A stretch of DNA of 64,000 nucleotides from Coptis chinensis (Eukaryota; Streptophyta; Magnoliopsida; Ranunculales; Ranunculaceae), in assembly GCA_015680905.1 (NCBI GenBank), contig CM027378.1, positions 101,887,501-101,951,500 of the forward strand. The letters are read 5' to 3'. Below, in pieces: positions 58,476 to 64,000 of this stretch. Each line of letters opens with the position of its first letter. The first letter of the stretch is position 1. Below the pieces are notes generated by a model. That model had not been told where the DNA came from. It made no database searches and worked only from the letters and a program-made list of their open reading frames with translations. The translations under genes were made by a program, and so were the position numbers.

Positions 58476-59715
58476 TACGAGTAGTTTTTTTTTTTTTTTT
58501 TGGATTGTTTTATAATACAAAGAGTATTGGTTTGAAAAGTAAAGAGCATGTGATGCTTGCCACGTCAGTTTAATTGTTCTGAGTTTGTTCAAAACTGTTT
58601 GTTCATGTAGAAAAACTCTATTTCCTTTTTCTCTTTCGGTGGTAGAGAAGAAAATATATCTTGAATGGGACCTCTCTCTGTCGCGCTCTCTCTCTTTATC
58701 CAGGTACTATACCTTTGTTTAATTTCAAGGATACCATTTATATATCTTGCATTGCGGGTAAAATGCAAAATGTATTGCTACAATTTAGAACGTGGTGTGT
58801 TATAGGAAGATTCGTTTTCACAACGCAGTAGAGATCCCTTTAATCGACCACTAACTTTATGATTTTAGACTTGTCATAAAGATCTCCTCTTACTTTAGTA
58901 TCCATCACTCTTAGCACTTTCCTGTTTCTGCAAGTATTCTTTGAAGGTTTGGTGGTTGATGTACAGTTAAACACATTTTCATGCAAGTATGAATCTTCCA
59001 CTTTATAGTTGGGGATAGCAAAGGGTGTTGATCGTCTACATATACCCTCCCAACTTTATCGCCTTTATTTCTGTAGCCTCTTTTCTAAAGCAGCTTGGGT
59101 TAATTTCCTTTATGAGGAAAAGGTCATGGATGCAACTAGATTGTTGTTACACTCTGTGGGGGCCAGAGACGGAGCCAGAAATCTGAGTTTGGGTGCAGCG
59201 GCAGTAGTTCAAAGCTCAAACTTACCAAAAAAAAAATTGGGGGTAGATCGACCATTGTAGATTCAAGCATTTTTTATATTTCTTACAACACTTTAACTAA
59301 TTATACCATATAATAATTGTATTTCCAAAATTTTGGGGTGTTGCCAGTTGTGCGGTTGTGCCACTCCCAAGATCCATCACTGTGGGGGTATAGCCGTATA
59401 CTAAGAGTACGTAGTGTTGTCATTTGAACTTTTCTCTGTAGTAGTCCTGAGTCCTGACAAATAACATTCTTTCCGTAAGGTTCATATCTTATCCAATCCC
59501 CCAACTTGGTTTCACTGCCAAGAATATTTATGTGGTAATAAAGATCCGATCCTATGACATTTTTGCTGTGTTTGATACACCAACAAATGTAACAGAACTA
59601 CCGAAGTACGTTAATTATCGATCTGGTAACAAAGATGATGCATATATTTTACAATTACAGGGAAATTCTCGATCAATACCTCACGTAATTAGCTACACTC
59701 CAAACTTAATTATTT
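58476..59715. other. Intergenic, nothing firmly recognised
   Basis: A phrase GACGGAGCCAGAAATCTGAG (59168) resembles one end of a hAT-like element, but no matching second end was found. No supported gene. Confidence 0.4.
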
Positions 59716-59803
59716 GTCGCTATTCAACCTCACAATAATTTGGTATGATTGTATCCATTGTCGCTATTCAACCTCACAATAATTTGGTATGATTGTATCC
59801 ATG
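59716..59803. repeat. 44-bp tandem duplication
   Basis: Two adjacent near-identical copies of a segment beginning GTCGCTATTCAACCTCACAA, offset 44 bp. Confidence 0.9.
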
Positions 59804-60406
59804 GAATGATCGACTTCAGGGCGCGGTTTAAGCATGCGAATGATAACACTTTTAACTTTTTAAGCTCCTGATTACCCCTTTCTTTATGCTCTATACCAAG
59901 CAGACTGCAGAGACTTGCATGCAAAACATATTCATGACAACTGAATACTAAAGAATTCATTTGAAGATTGAAGATAGAGACCCCCCAACAGCAATTTTAA
60001 CTCAACATACTACTCATCTTATACTTTATTCGAGTCATGAAAGCTATAAAAGCACTAAAACTGGTTAGTTTTGTCATCTAATTAATCATACAAGTGTAGA
60101 AGCTATAGAAAGTAGTGGTTCCTCCCTAAACTTTTGACTGCTTTTAATTTAAAAATCATTTTATTTATATCTGTGTTGCTAATTATAGGTTCATGTATCT
60201 ACTCATTCTTGTCAAAGACTTAAAGCCATCAATGAATCCTAATTTTGTATCATTACTGTAAACTCCAAGCCTCCATTTAGGAGCCTTTAATTTTTAGGCT
60301 AAATGCCCCCGGCCGTCTTATCATTTTATTTTTATTGTTCACGTGGTTTGTGGGACGAGTCTAAAAACCAGATCTTATATGAAAGACAAAGAAATAAATA
60401 ATTTAT

Positions 60407-62561
60407 GGGCTATTTAGATTTTGGGCTATTTTTTAATTCGATCATTTGCGGTTTGTCACTAATTGATCGTTTATTTGCATTTAGGTCAAAATTGACTATT
60501 ATCTATCTATATTTTATATATTGACACATTTACCCATAGGATCAAATTCTAATTTACCGTTAAAGTTTGGGGTCAAATCCTAATTTAATTTTGAGATAAG
60601 ACTTGGGCATTTAATAAAAGGCCTAAATTTGTTCTAATTACGATTGTATGCTCTAATTATGATACATCTTTCATGTAATTGATAATTGACCCTAAACACA
60701 ATAACCAACTCTAAATTGACATAAAATTATTAGCTGCTAATTGGGATGTACAATTTTATGTTTTTGGTACCATTAACAATAGTTTTAGAGTGTTAATATT
60801 CTCCCATTGTTACGTCTATAAACTCACTCTTAAAAAATTATATTATCTATTATACTCCTCTATTCTTCCACCTTTTCCATTAGCATAAGTTCACCACCAC
60901 CTCCTTGAAAGTTAAAACTCTCTAATTGGATAAACTAGCTACTCAAATATTCACTCGATCTCTTTTACAAATATTTATTATATTCTAATTTATACCTAAT
61001 GATAGCAATTGAATCAACAATAGGTTGTTCAACCTAGGAGTGTAAAAAAAAACCGTTGACCCATCATCGGTAGGGTACCCGGTCTTCACCCGCCACCCAA
61101 ACCCGCCCCGCCCCCCACCGTTTTTATGTGGTCGGGCTATGGGTGTAGGTTCTATGCTCAAACCCGACCCGTTAAGCCGCTCGGCCCGCACCGTGTCAAA
61201 AGCCGTTGACCAACACAATTTCAAGACTCTAACTCTAATATTTTTGTATTTTGTTTATATTTTTTTTTAACTTTTGTAGAAATTTGAGAGATATGAATAC
61301 AAACTTATGAGTTCAACATCAATTTCAACACTTGAACATTAAATATCAAAAGTTCGAATTCAACTTTGAATTATGGAAAAGATTAATCATTCATCCTTGT
61401 ATTAATTTATCTTTTTAGTTTATATTTTATTGCTTTAAGATCCTCTCTCCCATCTTCATTTTATCATGCTATAGAAAAAATTTTACAAATGGCTTTTTAT
61501 CATTTTATCACGAGTCCAATTTTTTGAAAGTTAAAGTTTTTTTATTTTTGTTTATTTTTTGATTGATTGATTCCATTTTTTTATGTTGTAAAAAATGTTG
61601 TGAATTGAAAAACAAACACTTTCTTAACCTTTTTTTTGGGTGAAATTATTAAAATGATAATTTCCATCCGACCAGAATTATGACAAATCCCAAATGTGAT
61701 TCATAATAATATTAACCTCCTACTAAGTTTGATTTTTTCCTCTACTACCAATTTGCCTAATTGATCTAGACTATTTAATTTGACACCACCTTGTAACCCA
61801 ATTTTGTAAATAAATTCAACCCAATTGGTTTGCTTCTACAATCGCGGCCATCTTTTATATAGATGTAAGAATCTTATTTAAATTTAGGCTTAGATAGTCC
61901 AATTTGAACAATATCTTACAATTATTTTAGTATAAAAGCTAATGAAAAACAAACACTTTATAACCTCAGCTTGAATCAAATAACAATTGAATTATGACAA
62001 TCCCAAATGTTTAGTATTAATATGTAATATTTGCGTTTGGTTTTGTTTTGCTCCTACTACAAAACAATTTGTGTAATGATCGAGACTATTTAATTCGTAC
62101 AATTATGTAAAAATTAATAATATGCATTTTGTTTTGCTTCCACCCATCACTTTTGTATCGTATTTGCGTGTGTATGTTAATTCATTTTTTTTTTTTCCGA
62201 TAATTTATATAATTAATTTGGCTTAGATGTATGATGTACGTTGGTTAAGTTGTGGTCACAAAAAGATTTTTATATATATGAGCATTGAATCAAATCTTAG
62301 ATTTTGTGTGTTTGACTATTACTTAGAATTTTTAGTATTTGGTCATACTATGTAATATTTGCGTTTGGTCCACAAGTAAGTCACGTGTATGGTATGCGCG
62401 GGGAATTTTAGCCATTTTTAAGAAATTATAGATGGAACAAGACGGTCAACTCAAAGTAAATGCAGTCAACTATCAATTTTGGCTCAAATGCAAATAAACG
62501 ATCAATTGATGACCAACTGCAAATTATCCAATTAAAAAGTGGCTCAAAAGCTAAATAGCCC
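60407..62561. mobile_element. MULE-like element with long terminal inverted repeats
   Basis: The left terminus (60407-60500, starting GGGCTATTTAG) and the reverse complement of the right (62468-62561) align over about 94 bp at roughly 85% by eye. Flanks ATAATTTAT (60398-60406) and ATCATTTAT (62562-62570) match at 8 of 9, fitting a 9-bp target duplication. The long inverted repeats and 9-bp duplication point to Mutator-like elements. The 2.15-kb interior has no transposase. It contains a GC-rich block at 61060-61200 (repeated GGGTCGGG-like phrases, reverse orientation) and a diverged internal duplication (about 61600-61850 and 61940-62140). Confidence 0.8.
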
Positions 62562-62570
62562 ATCATTTAT

Positions 62571-63630
62571 TTAGAATATAATTCAATTGCACAATATTAC
62601 TATCAAAGATTCAAAGTATCAAATGATTCAGTGGACATGGGTCTTAGGGGTGCAAATTTTCTTCGGATTGGGCCCGAAAAAATGAAAACAAGCCCAGAGA
62701 AAGGCCTCCAAGGTTTTGGGCTTGAATTCCAAAATCAGTTGGCGTATAAACTTTTTGAACAGAAAAAAGCAAACAAGAAGCAGAGAATGTGGTATCTCCA
62801 TATGGCTACATACATACTGCAACAAAAACAGTTGTATAACTTCCGAGTAATTTTACAACTGATGCTACACAACTTCCAGCGCAAGATTTTAAATACTGTA
62901 GTTTCAAACAACAAAAAGTGACAAAGGACTCCACGAAACTTTAATTTGCATAGGTAAAGGACTACAGGCGTACAGCTTTGGTATATAATCCCTGGGGATG
63001 ATGAACTTAAAAATTGATATTCTTGGAAACGTTGCTTTAAAGTCCATATCTGAATGGATAAAAAGTTGGGGCTTGTTATGCCCAACCTATTCTTCAAAAG
63101 AAAAACGGAGACCGTCCCAAATCCCAACTGTCAAGTCTCAATAACTGCCAAGTCCATTTGGCCATTTTTGAGGTTTTCTCTTTTGGAGTTTTGATTGGGT
63201 ACTTCAAAGCTCATAAGGTCAATAATAGCAACAAACACTACTTCTTGGAATAACAACACTAAGAGCATCATCAACACATTTTCATTTTTCGTTGTGACAC
63301 TTCAGCAGTTTGTGGACTTCAAAATTTCTAAAATCATGTGAAAAACTAACGCGTTTTATGTAAATTTTGGTAAAAAAATTTGGACAAAAATAGTTGTCCC
63401 GTGCCAATCTAAAGTTTTTTTTACATGAGAATAGTTGTCCCGTCCCCTATTGAAACACATTTTATTTAAAACGCGTGAATTCGTATCATAAGCTTCCAGT
63501 AACATTTTCCTGCAAGAGCTTCATGAGATAAACTTAAAACTCATCCCTTCAATCACCAAATAAAAATTTGTTTTTCAACCAAATTTGTTTCTATTTTTTG
63601 CAATGGATCAACGTTGTCGAGCTGACGTAA
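62571..63630. other. Intergenic, nothing recognised
   Basis: AT-rich DNA between the MULE-like element and the right edge. Open frames (up to 130 codons on either strand near 62630-63130) overlap each other and show no family motif. Confidence 0.4.
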
Positions 63631-63795
63631 GAAGAGTATTCTGTGTGGGTTGGGAATTCAAATCATCGGGAAAATGAGAGTGAACTCGTACCGGAAAATG
63701 ATTTCAATTTTCCACGAAGATTAAGTATTGTTGATTATCCGACGTTGGCTCTCAATCCAAACAAGCATGTTTCGTGTTTATATAACACTGATGGA
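63631..63795 (+). CDS. Possible exon of an unrecognised gene at the right edge
   Basis: An open stretch of 55 codons (EEYSVWVGNSNHRENES...) continues with VDYPTLALNPNKHVSCLYNT and ends at a consensus donor GGA|GTAAGT. A possible next exon follows an acceptor near 63897 (KISLTKWRCAMP). No family was recognised. It could be the start of a gene or transposon that continues beyond the window, or chance. Confidence 0.2.
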
Positions 63796-64000
63796 GTAAG
63801 TATGAGTTTATGAACGTTGTTTAATTGATTTTGATTTAAAATCGCGTTTAGAATTTATCGTATACTAACTGTTTGATTAAATGCCTTAACGTGTAGAAGA
63901 TAAGTTTGACGAAATGGAGATGCGCAATGCCGAGTATTAAAGACTTCTAGAGTCATCTAGTGGAAAGAGGGGAGGATATGGAGCACGTAAGAGCTCAAAT

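Noticed and set aside
59161..59400. GACGGAGCCAGAAATC phrase resembling one end of a hAT-like element
   Set aside because: No credible second end or 8-bp duplication; probably an eroded fragment.
62628..63127. Overlapping frames of 96-130 codons on both strands
   Set aside because: They overlap each other on opposite strands in AT-rich DNA, and none shows a recognisable family motif.

Overview
This window is nuclear DNA of a flowering plant, almost certainly a eudicot. It is AT-rich and its introns follow the GT-AG rule. It carries plant-specific genes (an S1-group bZIP with its conserved upstream peptide, and an RRM/SPOC protein) and plant transposon lineages (Helitron, Tat-like and Athila-like Ty3/Gypsy, MULE, hAT and PIF/Harbinger-like MITEs). 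The species cannot be determined from the sequence. Only two host protein-coding genes are well supported; most of the rest is mobile DNA at various stages of decay.

Layout. 1-5488: right-hand part of a Helitron on the minus strand, with a frameshifted HUH Rep gene. It carries captured, intron-containing pieces of a YTH-domain gene and of a PHO1-type phosphate exporter gene. 6267-7045: 5'-truncated LINE-like remnant with an RNase H domain and an A-tail. 7467-16236: an RRM-RRM-SPOC gene (FPA/spen family) with a 4.9 kb second intron and a MITE in its third intron. 16.2-23.9 kb: gene-free, with small MITEs, local duplications and an array of hairpin-forming repeats. 23897-25068 (minus): S1 bZIP gene with a long leader holding the sucrose-control uORF and two overlapping short uORFs.

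27330-52072: one Tat-like Ty3/Gypsy retrotransposon on the minus strand, bounded by a perfect 5-bp target duplication (CAATG). It contains gag, protease, RT, RNase H and integrase, all broken. Downstream of pol it has a six-copy tandem repeat, then two paralogous antisense ORFs that share an intron position. The first antisense ORF is split by a 12.7 kb plus-strand Athila-like element (29845-42567) that has LTRs of about 1.59 kb, a gag and a protease but no recognisable RT or integrase.

52.1-64 kb: further gene-poor DNA. It holds two inverted-repeat-bounded elements filled with short palindromic tandem units (52447-53210 and 54131-54633), a hAT-like element (57405-58123), a MULE-like element (60407-62561) and small duplications.

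The two host genes have no evident functional link. One is a predicted RNA-processing regulator and the other a sugar-responsive transcription factor. Assignments come from motif recognition by eye; no database search was run.
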